64,000 bases of DNA from Dryocola sp032000125 (GCA_032000125.1 DAMALH010000023.1:4761-68760), one strand, 5' to 3'. Numbered from the stretch's first letter, positions 26,946 through 36,304 are shown. Numbers and translations: made by a program. The notes: a model not told the origin generated them from the sequence alone.

Positions 26946-28910
26946 ATGAATATATTGCCTCCTGTGAGAATACCTGCCGCCGACGATGGTGTAATCGATA
27001 AAAATGATATTGAGTCGGGATCAATCTTTGCAATAATTGGCTATGTAAATTCATCGCCTGGTGACTTTATAAAACTCTATCTTGATACCAGTGAAGTCGG
27101 GAGCCATGAAGTACAACAGGCAGATGGCGAGCTAACTGTTATACATATTCCAACATTATTGCTTACTGATGGTGAACACCTCGTCAATTATGATGTTACC
27201 GACTTGGCTGGCAATACCAGTAAATCCAGTGACTTACATATCTTTGTTGATTCTACTCATGATATTAAAAAACTGCCAGCGCCGGAGATAAGAAATGGCG
27301 AAGATGGCTGCTTGTCTCTTGATGAAATCAATCAAAGCGACGGTGCATTTATTACGATTTGGCCATCGAATGAATTTCAAAAATATAAAGGTGACATGAT
27401 TTATTTTCACTGGGATGAATATGATATTTCAGGTCTTCCCATAGAAGCGGGTACGGTTTCATCGAACTGGCTTATCGACGATGCCTTTATTGCCGATGGT
27501 AAAATAGTAAAAATAGATAAAAGCCAGGTACTGCTGGCTGAAAACGGCGGAGCCTTTTGTTTTTTCTATATTCAGACCGGGGCAGAAAGGATCTATTCCC
27601 AGGAAAGCAGGGTTTCTATTGGTAACTGCGATAACGGACAACGCACGCTGACTCTGAATGCCGATAAATATAACGTCCTGGCTAACGGTATTGATAATGC
27701 GGTGTTAACCGCTACGGTTGCCGATCGGGCGGGGGTGCCGCTACCTTTGCAAACTATCATCTGGGACACTTCTTTAAATAATTTGTCACAGCTTTCTACC
27801 ATCACAGATTCTGCGGGGCATTCGCTCAATACGCTTTCTGGTACTTATACCGGGACGTCAACTGTTACCGCAACGCTTAATGATGGAACAGCATGCAGCG
27901 TTGCCATCAATTTTACCCGCGATCCTGCGGTGCTGCCTCCGCCCGAGTACCCGCAGGCCAGCAACGGTCAGATCGAGCAATTACAAATCGAAATTGCTAA
28001 AGGGGTACAGGTAATATGTCGCTACAGCGATTTAAAGCTGGGCGATACGGTAAGATTAACCGTAACCGGCTTTGACGCTAATGGAACGCCGATTCCAGAG
28101 GCTGGCTGGGAAAAAACAAACGTCCTGGATCGGAACGATGTAAATAATGGGTACAGTCTGTTTTTAATCCCAACGGACGTTGCAGAGAGTGTGGGCGATG
28201 CCGGCATGTTGCTTGCCCTGTATGAGGTTACCAACCCATCAGGTTCAAGAGTTTCCGAAAAGGCTGATGTGGAAATTTCTTTGGATAATAAAGGGAAGCT
28301 TGTTTGTACCATTGCAAATGGAGCGCCTCCTTACGATCCCCAGACTATCGATATTTCTCCATCGAATGCCGTAAAAGTGTCCGGCAAGCCGGGGATTGAA
28401 ATTTCGATCGCCTGTTCTGTTGGCGGAATTATTGTTGAATCGGAGACAACTGAAATGGTCAGGCGTCTCGATCAAAATGGTATTTTATATTTCCATGTGC
28501 GAGCTGCCACCAGCGGAGCAGTGACGCTCAATATTTTTCAAATGGACGATCCTGGTAATAGCTGCACGGGTGTTATGCAGTTTGATAACTATCGTATAGG
28601 CGAGGCGCCTTTCTATGCATACGGTAAATCTACGGGGGCACTGGCTGATGGAATTATGCCATGTTCGCTCTATATCGTAACAAATGACTCGGATAACTCA
28701 GGAACGCCTTTAACCGTTCTCAGAGTGAACCTGCAGAATGAAAGTGCCCATATTATTGGCTATCCAACTAACCCCGCAGATATTCCGCTAAACGCACAGC
28801 ACGCCGCGGATATTCAAATTGTTGCCAGCCAGGCAACCGACCTCGACGTTCAGATTACGTTACCAGAAAGTTCAGGTCATGTGATAAATCTGGACGTTAA
28901 TTTTGTATAA
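26946..28910 (+). CDS. Large Ig-like repeat protein without signal peptide
   Basis: The 654 residues begin MNILPPVRIPAADDGVIDKND. At least three DGxI-type modules open with PPVRIPAADDGVI, PAPEIRNGEDGCLSLDEI and PPPEYPQASNGQIEQLQI. They are interspersed with Big_1-like domains such as DKYNVLANGIDNAVLTATVADRAG, near residue 240. A C-terminal domain (YGKSTGALADGIMPCSLYIV) ends the protein. No signal peptide, anchor or enzymatic motif is visible. It follows the previous Ig-like gene by 90 bp on the same strand. Function unknown; the architecture suggests a rod-like or multivalent binding protein. Confidence 0.8.
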   Translation: MNILPPVRIPAADDGVIDKNDIESGSIFAIIGYVNSSPGDFIKLYLDTSEVGSHEVQQADGELTVIHIPTLLLTDGEHLVNYDVTDLAGNTSKSSDLHIFVDSTHDIKKLPAPEIRNGEDGCLSLDEINQSDGAFITIWPSNEFQKYKGDMIYFHWDEYDISGLPIEAGTVSSNWLIDDAFIADGKIVKIDKSQVLLAENGGAFCFFYIQTGAERIYSQESRVSIGNCDNGQRTLTLNADKYNVLANGIDNAVLTATVADRAGVPLPLQTIIWDTSLNNLSQLSTITDSAGHSLNTLSGTYTGTSTVTATLNDGTACSVAINFTRDPAVLPPPEYPQASNGQIEQLQIEIAKGVQVICRYSDLKLGDTVRLTVTGFDANGTPIPEAGWEKTNVLDRNDVNNGYSLFLIPTDVAESVGDAGMLLALYEVTNPSGSRVSEKADVEISLDNKGKLVCTIANGAPPYDPQTIDISPSNAVKVSGKPGIEISIACSVGGIIVESETTEMVRRLDQNGILYFHVRAATSGAVTLNIFQMDDPGNSCTGVMQFDNYRIGEAPFYAYGKSTGALADGIMPCSLYIVTNDSDNSGTPLTVLRVNLQNESAHIIGYPTNPADIPLNAQHAADIQIVASQATDLDVQITLPESSGHVINLDVNFV

Positions 28911-28993
28911 TGTCCTTTAATTTCATTTACTTATATTGATGGGGAAAGGCTCTTATGCCGTTGTGGTTTGCCTGATTGCGCAGGTTTCGTCAT

Positions 28994-29017
28994 AAAAAAG
29001 CCCCCGTTTCCGGGGGC
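28994..29017 (-). terminator. Intrinsic terminator for yjfY
   Basis: GCCCCCG and CGGGGGC form a 7-bp stem. On the minus strand it is followed by TTTTTT, placing it 67 bp past the yjfY stop codon. It may also stop transcription from the Ig-like operon. Confidence 0.85.
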
Positions 29018-29083
29018 AAGTATAACGTTGGCTTTCTATGTCGTTGTGGCATTCCTGGTGTTAACGCTCTGACCTTGATTGTG

Positions 29084-29359
29084 CTACCTGTATATATCCG
29101 CGCTGACGCGCATATTGCCGTTGCTACCGGGTTCTCTCATTAATAGGGTGCGGTAGTATTTTGCGCCATGCTGGTCCGCGTCCTCATTAATAGCCAGCTC
29201 AGCCTCCTGCTCGGTGGCAAAATTATGGTTGATGTAAATCACGCCAAGGCTTTGTACATCATCCATATTTCTGGCCACTTTGCCGTCTATCTTGATCGCT
29301 GCCGTCGCATTTGTGCAGAGCAAAAATGCAGCGGCAAGCGCATAAGCGATGGTTTTCAT
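29084..29359 (-). CDS. yjfY: YhcN-family (DUF1471) periplasmic protein YjfY
   Basis: The start at 29359 gives 91 residues, the length of E. coli YjfY. It has a signal peptide (KTIAYALAAAFLLCTNATAA) and then a DUF1471 domain with ARNMDDVQSLGVIYINHNFATEQEAE and the terminal MREPGSNGNMRVSADIYR, nearly identical to E. coli. It is the third member of the family in this window, after yjfN and bsmA. It is divergent from rpsF, and its position marks the right edge of the segment that replaces ula. Confidence 0.93.
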   Translation of the reverse strand: MKTIAYALAAAFLLCTNATAAIKIDGKVARNMDDVQSLGVIYINHNFATEQEAELAINEDADQHGAKYYRTLLMREPGSNGNMRVSADIYR

Positions 29360-29588
29360 AATGCGCTCCACTACGGCCGTTGTGTTATCAGTGGTCGTCG
29401 CTCCTGTTAATGATTAGTGGCGGCCTGTGACATTAAGTGTAATCCGCTGGCGTTGAATAAAAAGCGACCATTTCTGATGGTCTCCGTCAAAAATTTTTAG
29501 TAACCCGAACTATTGCTATAAATTTCACGGCGTTAACCCGGCGTTTATTTATTGACCGCCCGGCAAAAGAATTAATTCGCTCCCGGCC

Positions 29589-29617
29589 TTGAGTTTATCG
29601 GGTCTCGCTTGTATTAT
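29589..29617 (+). promoter_or_regulatory. Sigma-70 promoter of the rpsF operon
   Basis: TTGAGT (29589-29594) and TATTAT (29612-29617) are separated by exactly 17 bp, about 100 bp before rpsF. This leaves a leader of around 90 nt that contains the hairpin described next. Confidence 0.75.
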
Positions 29618-29656
29618 GGCGCGTCAAATTTTCAGCCGCACACAAACACGTTCCTT

Positions 29657-29691
29657 GCCTCCATGGGCCGCGGTTGACCCTATCAGGAGGC
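29657..29691 (+). promoter_or_regulatory. Probable S6:S18-binding mRNA leader
   Basis: GCCTCC (29657-29662) pairs with GGAGGC (29686-29691) around an internal GGG/CCC pair and a loop containing CCG. A hairpin with an unpaired CCG ahead of rpsF is the known ribosomal protein leader that S6 and S18 bind to repress their own operon. I assign it by position and motif; the detailed fold was not computed. Confidence 0.55.
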
Positions 29692-29716
29692 TGAATAATC
29701 CGTAAGGAGCAATTCG

Positions 29717-30112
29717 ATGCGTCATTACGAAATCGTTTTTATGGTCCATCCTGACCAGAGCGAACAGGTTCCGGGTATGATCGAGCGTTACTCTGCTGCC
29801 ATCACTGGTGCAGAAGGTACGATCCACCGTCTGGAAGACTGGGGCCGCCGTCAGCTGGCTTACCCGATCAACAAACTGCACAAAGCACACTACGTTCTGA
29901 TGAACGTTGAAGCGCCGCAGGAAGTGATCGATGAGCTGGAAACTACCTTCCGCTTCAACGATGCCGTTATCCGCAGCATGGTTATGCGTACCAAAAACGC
30001 AGTTACCGAAGCATCTCCGATGGTTAAAGCGAAAGACGAGCGCCGTGAGCGTCGCGATGATTTCGCAAACGAAACCGCAGATGATTCTGATGCTGGGGAT
30101 TCTGAAGAGTAA
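29717..30112 (+). CDS. rpsF: 30S ribosomal protein S6
   Basis: S6 binds the central domain of 16S rRNA together with S18. The 131-residue protein has the ferredoxin-like core MRHYEIVFMVHPDQSEQVPG, RLEDWGRRQLAYPINKLHKAHY and the acidic C-terminal tail, which in E. coli receives extra glutamates from RimK. It has a good AAGGAG ribosome binding site and is the first gene of the rpsF-priB-rpsR-rplI operon. Confidence 0.98.
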   Translation: MRHYEIVFMVHPDQSEQVPGMIERYSAAITGAEGTIHRLEDWGRRQLAYPINKLHKAHYVLMNVEAPQEVIDELETTFRFNDAVIRSMVMRTKNAVTEASPMVKAKDERRERRDDFANETADDSDAGDSEE

Positions 30113-30118
30113 TTTCTG

Positions 30119-30665
<547 letters not shown>

Positions 30666-30706
30666 TCGGGCACGGTCCACTAATACGACTTTGAGAGGAT
30701 AAGGTA

Positions 30707-31159
30707 ATGCAAGTTATTCTGCTTGATAAAGTAGCAAACCTGGGTAGCCTGGGTGATCAGGTTAATGTTAAAGCGGGCTATGCTCGTAACTTCCTGGTAC
30801 CACAGGGTAAAGCTGTTCCTGCTACCAAGAAAAACGTTGAGTTCTTCGAAACACGCCGTGCTGAACTGGAAGCTAAACTGGCTGACGTTCTGACCGCTGC
30901 TGAAGATCGCGCTGCGAAGATCAACGCACTGGAAACCGTTACTATCGCGTCTAAAGCAGGCGACGAAGGTAAACTGTTCGGTTCCATCGGTACTCGCGAC
31001 ATCGCTGACGCTGTAACTGCAGCAGGCGTTGACGTGGCTAAGAGCGAAGTTCGTTTACCGAACGGCGTTCTGCGTACCACTGGCGAGCACGAAGTGGCCT
31101 TCCAGGTTCACAGCGAAGTCTTCGCTAAACTGACTATAAACGTAGTTGCTGAAGCGTAA
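30707..31159 (+). CDS. rplI: 50S ribosomal protein L9
   Basis: L9 has a small N-terminal rRNA-binding domain (MQVILLDKVANLGSLGDQVNVKAGYARNFL), a long central helix and a C-terminal domain that reaches away from the ribosome and influences frame maintenance. The 150-residue protein is one residue longer than E. coli L9. It is the last gene of the operon and is followed by a perfect terminator. Confidence 0.98.
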   Translation: MQVILLDKVANLGSLGDQVNVKAGYARNFLVPQGKAVPATKKNVEFFETRRAELEAKLADVLTAAEDRAAKINALETVTIASKAGDEGKLFGSIGTRDIADAVTAAGVDVAKSEVRLPNGVLRTTGEHEVAFQVHSEVFAKLTINVVAEA

Positions 31160-31179
31160 TTTACGCTGAGGTATACGTT

Positions 31180-31205
31180 AAAACGCCGGCCTGTGCCGGC
31201 GTTTT
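31180..31205 (+). terminator. Intrinsic terminator after rplI
   Basis: AAAACGCCGGC and GCCGGCGTTTT pair perfectly around CTGT. The symmetric A and T runs mean it can serve both rplI and the convergent ytfB. Confidence 0.93.
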
Positions 31206-31221
31206 GCATTTCTGGCGCCGC

Positions 31222-31821
31222 CTAGCGCGCGCGCAGGAAACTGCCATCCGGTTGGCGAGTAAACAGCACCTGCCTGTCGTTGCCGGTATCAATCGTTAAG
31301 CCCGTCACCACGCCGTTCGCATTCTGGCGAATCTGCACCATCTGCCCGGTCTGTAAATCGCTCAGCGGCTTGTCGTCGCCTTCAACTTGCGCCATGGCGT
31401 ACACATCGGCCGGCGGCAAATTATTATCCCGGAAAAGCTGCGCCATCGTCTGGCCCGACTCCACGCGATAAGAACGCCACTGTCCTTCAATATCATTGTT
31501 GGTATGAGGAACGGGAGCCTGGCTCTGCGGCTGTTCGGTGACCTGCGCCGGTTCGGCTGGCGTTACGGGCACGGTATTATTCGACGGATTTACCAGCTCG
31601 GCCTGTAAAGGCGACGGTGATTTAACCGCCGGTTGCGCATCCCGGGTAACGGGAGGAGCGGTAACGTCTGCGGCTGGCCACAAAAAAACGACAACCATCA
31701 CAAGGGCGGCAATAATAATGCCCCGACGGTGCACAGGCGGGAGCGGGTCCATCAGTCGGAAACGATCGGGTGCGTGCCAAATCCGCGCCAGCCAGGTTTT
31801 AACAGCGAATCGCATCGGCAA
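31222..31821 (-). CDS. ytfB: Cell-division-associated OapA-family protein YtfB
   Basis: YtfB is an inner-membrane protein linked to cell division and glycan binding. The 199-residue protein has a cytoplasmic N terminus with WHAPDRFRLMDPLPPVHRRG, a membrane helix at about residues 34-51 (GIIIAALVMVVVFLWPA), a Pro/Gln-rich periplasmic linker that is shorter than in E. coli (212 aa) and a LysM-like OapA domain (WRSYRVESGQTMAQLFRDNNLPP). It converges on rplI across a shared terminator. Confidence 0.95.
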   Translation of the reverse strand: MPMRFAVKTWLARIWHAPDRFRLMDPLPPVHRRGIIIAALVMVVVFLWPAADVTAPPVTRDAQPAVKSPSPLQAELVNPSNNTVPVTPAEPAQVTEQPQSQAPVPHTNNDIEGQWRSYRVESGQTMAQLFRDNNLPPADVYAMAQVEGDDKPLSDLQTGQMVQIRQNANGVVTGLTIDTGNDRQVLFTRQPDGSFLRAR

Positions 31822-32058
31822 CCCTCCTCATATTCATACGATGTGCCATGCACATTTCCCCCCTCCATTATAGAACGCTAACTGTTTGATGCCCTGAGCA
31901 ATCCAGCTTTACGTGACGCCCAACCGCAATTTAACGCTCTGCACAGCCATTGTTCCCGTTTCGTTTGCATTTGTCACCTTTAGGGCTTTTGCATTTTACC
32001 CGGCTAGTTGACGCTGCTATGCTGCACGCTTGCTTTTAAACACCCTAAAGGAAAATTC

Positions 32059-32679
32059 ATGACAACCCCTTCTTTTGACAGCACAGAAGCGCAAGCGAGT
32101 TACGGTATTGGTTTACAGGTTGGTCAACAACTGCGTGAATCTGGTCTGGAGGGTCTGCTGCCAGAAGCGCTGGTTGCAGGTCTGCGTGATGCGCTGGAAG
32201 GGAATGCTCCGGCCGTTCCGGTTGACGTCGTGCACCGCGCGCTGCGTGAAGTTCACGAACGTGCCGATGCCGTTCGTCAGGAACGCCAGAAAGAAATGGC
32301 CGTTGAAGGCGTAAAATTCCTTGAAGAAAATATCAAGAAAGAAGGCGTAAGCAGCACCGAGTCTGGTCTGCAATTCCGCGTTCTGACGCAGGGCACTGGC
32401 CCAATTCCTGCGCGTAAAGATCACGTCCGCGTTCACTACACCGGCAAACTGATCGACGGCACCGTTTTCGACAGCTCCGTACAGCGTGGCGAACCGGCTG
32501 AGTTCCCGGTAAGCGGCGTTATTGCCGGCTGGGTTGAAGCGCTGACCCTGATGCCTGTTGGCTCTAAATGGGAACTGACTATCCCGCACAACCTGGCCTA
32601 CGGCGAGCGTGGCGCCGGCGCTTCCATTCCGCCGTTCAGCACGCTGGTCTTCGAAGTGGAACTGCTGGAAATTCTGTAA
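32059..32679 (+). CDS. fklB: FKBP-type peptidyl-prolyl isomerase FklB (FKBP22)
   Basis: FklB catalyses proline cis-trans isomerisation. The ATG at 32059, behind AAGGAAA, gives 206 residues as in E. coli, starting MTTPSFDSTEAQASYGIGLQ; the longer open frame upstream is not conserved. The N-terminal dimerisation domain runs to about residue 95. The FKBP domain follows with VHYTGKLIDGTVFDSS, FPVSGVIAGW and the terminal FSTLVFEVELLEIL. No export signal is seen. Confidence 0.97.
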   Translation: MTTPSFDSTEAQASYGIGLQVGQQLRESGLEGLLPEALVAGLRDALEGNAPAVPVDVVHRALREVHERADAVRQERQKEMAVEGVKFLEENIKKEGVSSTESGLQFRVLTQGTGPIPARKDHVRVHYTGKLIDGTVFDSSVQRGEPAEFPVSGVIAGWVEALTLMPVGSKWELTIPHNLAYGERGAGASIPPFSTLVFEVELLEIL

Positions 32680-33112
32680 GCGTTTAAATGCCCCGCTCAC
32701 GCGGGGTTGGATACGTTGGCAAACATCCGAAAAGCGTGTTTTTCGGATGTTTGGGATAAAACAGAACGTATAATCCTTTGTTTATAAACGCCGGACGCAG
32801 CGTTTTTATCCACAAAATTTACGTCATGGCCTTGTCTTGCCCCGTTCAGGCGGGGTTTTTGTTTGGCTGTTAACAAATAAGCGTGATCTTATCCTGCATA
32901 TGCCCTCGTTCCGGGTATTTTTGTGAGGTATGTCGCGTTGATAGAGTGATATTGCACTCAAATTAAACAAAAAATTAACATGTTGCTTGTCATAAATATT
33001 CAACCCGCCGATTCTTACCTGGTAAAAATGTGCTGATGAAAAAGCATTACAACAAACATACCTAAAGGCCAGCAGAGCCTGAACACAACAGACCGGTACA
33101 GGAAAATAAAAC
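32680..33112. other. Intergenic region between fklB and cycA
   Basis: About 430 bp without a gene. It starts with the GC hairpin CCCCGC/GCGGGG (32690-32706) and the 13-bp hairpin listed separately, followed by a second small GGGG hairpin near 32840. The last 200 bp are AT-rich and should hold the cycA promoter and the leader that the sRNA GcvB targets in E. coli; I cannot place these exactly. Confidence 0.5.
32721..32752 (+). terminator. Perfect hairpin after fklB
   Basis: AAACATCCGAAAA pairs over 13 bp with TTTTCGGATGTTT around the loop GCGTGT. It resembles the hairpin after rlmB in its A-rich/T-rich inner arms and GCGTG loop. It is a likely bidirectional terminator. Confidence 0.6.
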
Positions 33113-34525
33113 ATGGTAGATCAGATAAAAGCCGCTGAGGTTGCCGAGGCTCCGGCTGAACAATCGCTGCGGCGTAATTTAACAAATCGACATATCCAGC
33201 TTATTGCCATCGGCGGAGCTATCGGAACCGGCCTGTTTATGGGGTCGGGTAAAACCATCAGCCTCGCCGGTCCGTCGATAATCTTCGTCTATATGATTAT
33301 CGGCTTTATGCTGTTCTTCGTGATGCGCGCCATGGGCGAGCTGCTGCTGTCGAATCTTGAATATAAGTCGTTTAGCGATTTTGCCGCTGATCTGCTGGGC
33401 CCGTGGGCCGGCTACTTCACCGGCTGGACATACTGGTTCTGCTGGGTGGTTACCGGCATGGCGGACGTGGTGGCGATAACCGCTTACGCGCAGTTCTGGT
33501 TCCCCGGCCTTTCAGACTGGGTTGCATCCCTTGCCGTAGTAATAGTGCTGCTGAGCCTCAATCTTGCAACGGTAAAAATGTTCGGCGAAATGGAGTTCTG
33601 GTTCGCGATGATCAAAATCGTCGCCATCGTTTCGCTGATTGTTATTGGCCTGGTAATGGTGCTGACCCACTTCCAGTCGCCAACTGGCGTAGAGGCCTCT
33701 TTCAATAACCTGTGGAATAATGGCGGCTGGTTCCCGAAAGGCCTCAGCGGCTTCTTTGCCGGTTTCCAGATAGCGGTCTTTGCCTTCGTGGGGATTGAGC
33801 TGGTGGGAACAACGGCGGCGGAAACTAAAGATCCGGAAAAATCGCTGCCGCGTGCGATTAACTCGATCCCGGTTCGAATCATCATGTTCTACGTGTTTGC
33901 GCTGATTGTGATTATGTCGGTTACGCCATGGGGTTCAGTAGTTGCGGATAAGAGCCCGTTCGTTGAACTCTTTGTTCTGGTGGGTCTGCCTGCCGCAGCG
34001 GGCATTATTAACTTCGTGGTGCTTACCTCGGCGGCTTCTTCGGCTAACAGCGGCGTGTTTTCAACCAGCCGTATGCTGTTCGGCCTGGCGCAGGACGGCG
34101 TGGCGCCAAAAGCTTTCGCTAAACTTTCTAAACGTGCCGTTCCGGCGAAGGGGCTGACCTTCTCCTGCATCTGTCTGCTGGGCGGAGTGGTCATGCTTTA
34201 CGTTAACCCGGACGTGATTACGGCCTTCACCATGATCACTACCGTGTCGGCGATTCTGTTTATGTTCGTCTGGACGATTATTCTTTGCTCGTATCTGGTG
34301 TACCGCAAACAGCGTCCTGAACTGCACCAGAAATCCATCTATAAGATGCCGCTTGGCAAGCTGATGTGCTGGGTGTGCATGGCGTTCTTTGTCTTTGTCA
34401 TTGTACTGCTGACGCTGGAAGCAGACACCCGTCAGGCGCTGATCGTGACACCGCTGTGGTTTGTGGTGTTAGGTTTAGGCTGGATGTTTATCGGTAAGAA
34501 ACGCGTAGCGGCAATGCGGAAATAA
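33113..34525 (+). CDS. cycA: D-serine/D-alanine/glycine/cycloserine permease CycA
   Basis: CycA is an APC-family proton symporter for D-alanine, D-serine, glycine and beta-alanine, and the entry route of D-cycloserine. The 470 residues equal E. coli. After a short cytoplasmic N terminus comes RRNLTNRHIQLIAIGGAIGTGLFMGSG (TM1 with the family GAIGTGLF), then about eleven further helices. AFVGIELVGTTAAETKDPEKSLP is the conserved TM6 loop. It is monocistronic and ends at a shared terminator facing ytfE. Confidence 0.97.
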   Translation: MVDQIKAAEVAEAPAEQSLRRNLTNRHIQLIAIGGAIGTGLFMGSGKTISLAGPSIIFVYMIIGFMLFFVMRAMGELLLSNLEYKSFSDFAADLLGPWAGYFTGWTYWFCWVVTGMADVVAITAYAQFWFPGLSDWVASLAVVIVLLSLNLATVKMFGEMEFWFAMIKIVAIVSLIVIGLVMVLTHFQSPTGVEASFNNLWNNGGWFPKGLSGFFAGFQIAVFAFVGIELVGTTAAETKDPEKSLPRAINSIPVRIIMFYVFALIVIMSVTPWGSVVADKSPFVELFVLVGLPAAAGIINFVVLTSAASSANSGVFSTSRMLFGLAQDGVAPKAFAKLSKRAVPAKGLTFSCICLLGGVVMLYVNPDVITAFTMITTVSAILFMFVWTIILCSYLVYRKQRPELHQKSIYKMPLGKLMCWVCMAFFVFVIVLLTLEADTRQALIVTPLWFVVLGLGWMFIGKKRVAAMRK

Positions 34526-34538
34526 CGGAAGATAACCT

Positions 34539-34563
34539 GCTCCTTCTCCGCTGGAGAAGGAGC
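34539..34563. terminator. Convergent terminator between cycA and ytfE
   Basis: GCTCCTTCTCC pairs over 11 bp with GGAGAAGGAGC around GCT. It lies in the 48-bp gap between two convergent genes; only AAAA follows, so it is symmetric but weak in U content. Confidence 0.7.
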
Positions 34564-34573
34564 AAAAGCGCGA

Positions 34574-35236
34574 CTACTCCCCGGCTAAAGCGCGCGGGAA
34601 CAGGACGTTATTTTCCAGGCTAATGTGATTCATCAGATCGTCAATCATTTCATTAATCCCGTTATACATCGCTTTCCAGGTGGTGCAGGCTTCCGGCGGC
34701 GGCGTCACGTTGTTAGTGGTATGTTTGATGACTTCCAGCAGTTCGCCTGCCTCATCATGCTCGCTTTCCATCACGCTAATCGGGCCCATCGCCTGTGAAC
34801 CCATGTCCTGCTTAATCATCGGGAACAGGATCTGCTCTTCTTTCATCATATGGCTGCTCAGTTCCTGGTGCAGCATGGTGAGGTATTTCGCAAGCCCTTT
34901 CGGCACGTTTGGTTTATCGGCATGGACGCGTTCGACTTTGGTTGCCTGGAGGATTAACTCCGGCAGCTGTTCGCGGTGCCTGTCGTGAAAGCGCACGATG
35001 ATGTGGTCAATAATTTCGGCCAGCGGCGCGGTACGCCACTCTTTTTCTACGGGTTCCTGAGCAAGCGCGGCCAGTTCGGCCTCGATAGCCTCAAGATCCA
35101 ATTCTTTGCGGGTCGCTGCGCGCTCAAGCGTTTGTTTGCCGCCGCAGCAGAAATCCAGATCCAGTTTACGAAACAGCGCAGAAGCGCGTGGGATGGTTAA
35201 CGCCAGTTCACCCAGGGGTTGGTCGCGGAAGGCCAT
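34574..35236 (-). CDS. ytfE: Di-iron iron-sulfur-cluster repair protein YtfE (RIC)
   Basis: YtfE repairs Fe-S clusters damaged by nitric oxide and can reduce NO at its di-iron site. The 220 residues match E. coli. The N-terminal ScdA domain has DFCCGGKQTL with its paired cysteines at about 30-31. The hemerythrin-like helices supply the metal ligands, for example HIIVRFHDRHREQLPEL, HQELSSHMMKEEQILFP, MESEHDEAGELL and HISLENNVLFPRAL. A consensus NsrR operator lies about 30 bp upstream of the start, linking it to nsrR at 8.7 kb. Confidence 0.97.
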   Translation of the reverse strand: MAFRDQPLGELALTIPRASALFRKLDLDFCCGGKQTLERAATRKELDLEAIEAELAALAQEPVEKEWRTAPLAEIIDHIIVRFHDRHREQLPELILQATKVERVHADKPNVPKGLAKYLTMLHQELSSHMMKEEQILFPMIKQDMGSQAMGPISVMESEHDEAGELLEVIKHTTNNVTPPPEACTTWKAMYNGINEMIDDLMNHISLENNVLFPRALAGE

Positions 35237-35263
35237 GAACGATTACCTCATCATAGAAAATAT

Positions 35264-35286
35264 AAGATGCATATTAAATGCATCTT
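35264..35286 (-). promoter_or_regulatory. NsrR operator upstream of ytfE
   Basis: A perfect palindrome, arms AAGATGCAT and ATGCATCTT around ATTAA, matches the known NsrR consensus of two AAnATGCAT-type half sites. The site overlaps where the ytfE promoter must be, so NsrR bound here would block transcription until NO is present. Confidence 0.9.
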
Positions 35287-35320
35287 TAAAAGAAGACTAT
35301 GACTCTTATGAGGTAGCGCG

Positions 35321-36304
35321 TTATTTATCCGCTGAAATTATGACATCGGTCAACTGCTGCTTTTGCGGTCTGGTCAGTACCGCCAGCACAACGCCGACGA
35401 CCAGACAAAGGATGCCCAGGAGCGTCATCATCGGCGGCCAGCTATGGCGCAGCATGAAGGTGTAGGCAAGCCCGGCCAGGGTTTCAAAGACGATTAGCGG
35501 GCCGACAATAACCGTGGGCAGGCGCTGGCAGGCGATGTTCCAGCACAGGTTGCCAAGCCAGGAGCAAAGCAGGGCGATGGCAAACATCAACGTAATAAAT
35601 ACCGCCGGACGGGCCCCGAAAGGCAGCGGGAAATCAGCGCCGCTTTGCGCCATAAATAAGCAAACCGCAATATAACCCAGCAATGAAAAAGGCAGCGTCG
35701 ACAGCCCCTGCGCGGTGGCCCACATCATGGGATTTTTATCGGGATTTTCCCTTAGCCAGCGTGCGTTGCGCAGCGCATACCATGCCCAGCAGGCAACTGA
35801 AATAAACGCCAGACAGATGCCGCTGGCATAGCGCCACCAGCTAAAACCGAGCCGGTGGCCGCGCAGTTCTGCGGTATTTACCATCACCAGCCCGATTGCG
35901 ATGATAGCCAGCGCAGGAGCCAGACGACGCCACGGCAGCTTACCGTCACGCTTGCTGTAAAGCAGGTTGGCAAAAACGGGGATCACCACCGGCAGCGTGC
36001 CGATAATCATCGTCGAGACAGGCGCACCGGTGCGCTGAATGGCGCTGGCAAGGCAAACGTAATAGATCAAATTCCCGACGGTTGAGAGCCCAAGCGCCGT
36101 GAACCAGTCCCGGCGGCTAAGCTGACGCAGGCGCTGTCGCCCAAGCCAGCCCAGCGGGATCGCAATCAGGCCAAGCGCCAGATAACGCCCGGTGGACTGT
36201 AACGCAGCGGGATAATCCGGCACGATAATTGGGCCCACGAAAATCAGCCCCCACATTAGCCCCGCCATCAGGGCATACAGCACGCCAGTTAACATCTTTA
36301 CCAT
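35321..36304 (-). CDS. ytfF: EamA/DMT-family inner-membrane transporter YtfF
   Basis: YtfF is a ten-helix drug/metabolite transporter family protein of unknown substrate. The start at 36304 (MVKMLTGVLYALMAGLMWGLIFVGPIIVPDYPA) gives 327 residues against 321 in E. coli; the ATG three codons further in is also possible, and the longer upstream frame overlaps the AraC-type gene. NLIYYVCLASAIQRTGAPVSTMIIGTLPVVIPV is the conserved second half of the first EamA repeat. It lies 68 bp downstream of the regulator gene on the same strand, so the two are probably co-transcribed. Confidence 0.93.
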   Translation of the reverse strand: MVKMLTGVLYALMAGLMWGLIFVGPIIVPDYPAALQSTGRYLALGLIAIPLGWLGRQRLRQLSRRDWFTALGLSTVGNLIYYVCLASAIQRTGAPVSTMIIGTLPVVIPVFANLLYSKRDGKLPWRRLAPALAIIAIGLVMVNTAELRGHRLGFSWWRYASGICLAFISVACWAWYALRNARWLRENPDKNPMMWATAQGLSTLPFSLLGYIAVCLFMAQSGADFPLPFGARPAVFITLMFAIALLCSWLGNLCWNIACQRLPTVIVGPLIVFETLAGLAYTFMLRHSWPPMMTLLGILCLVVGVVLAVLTRPQKQQLTDVIISADK

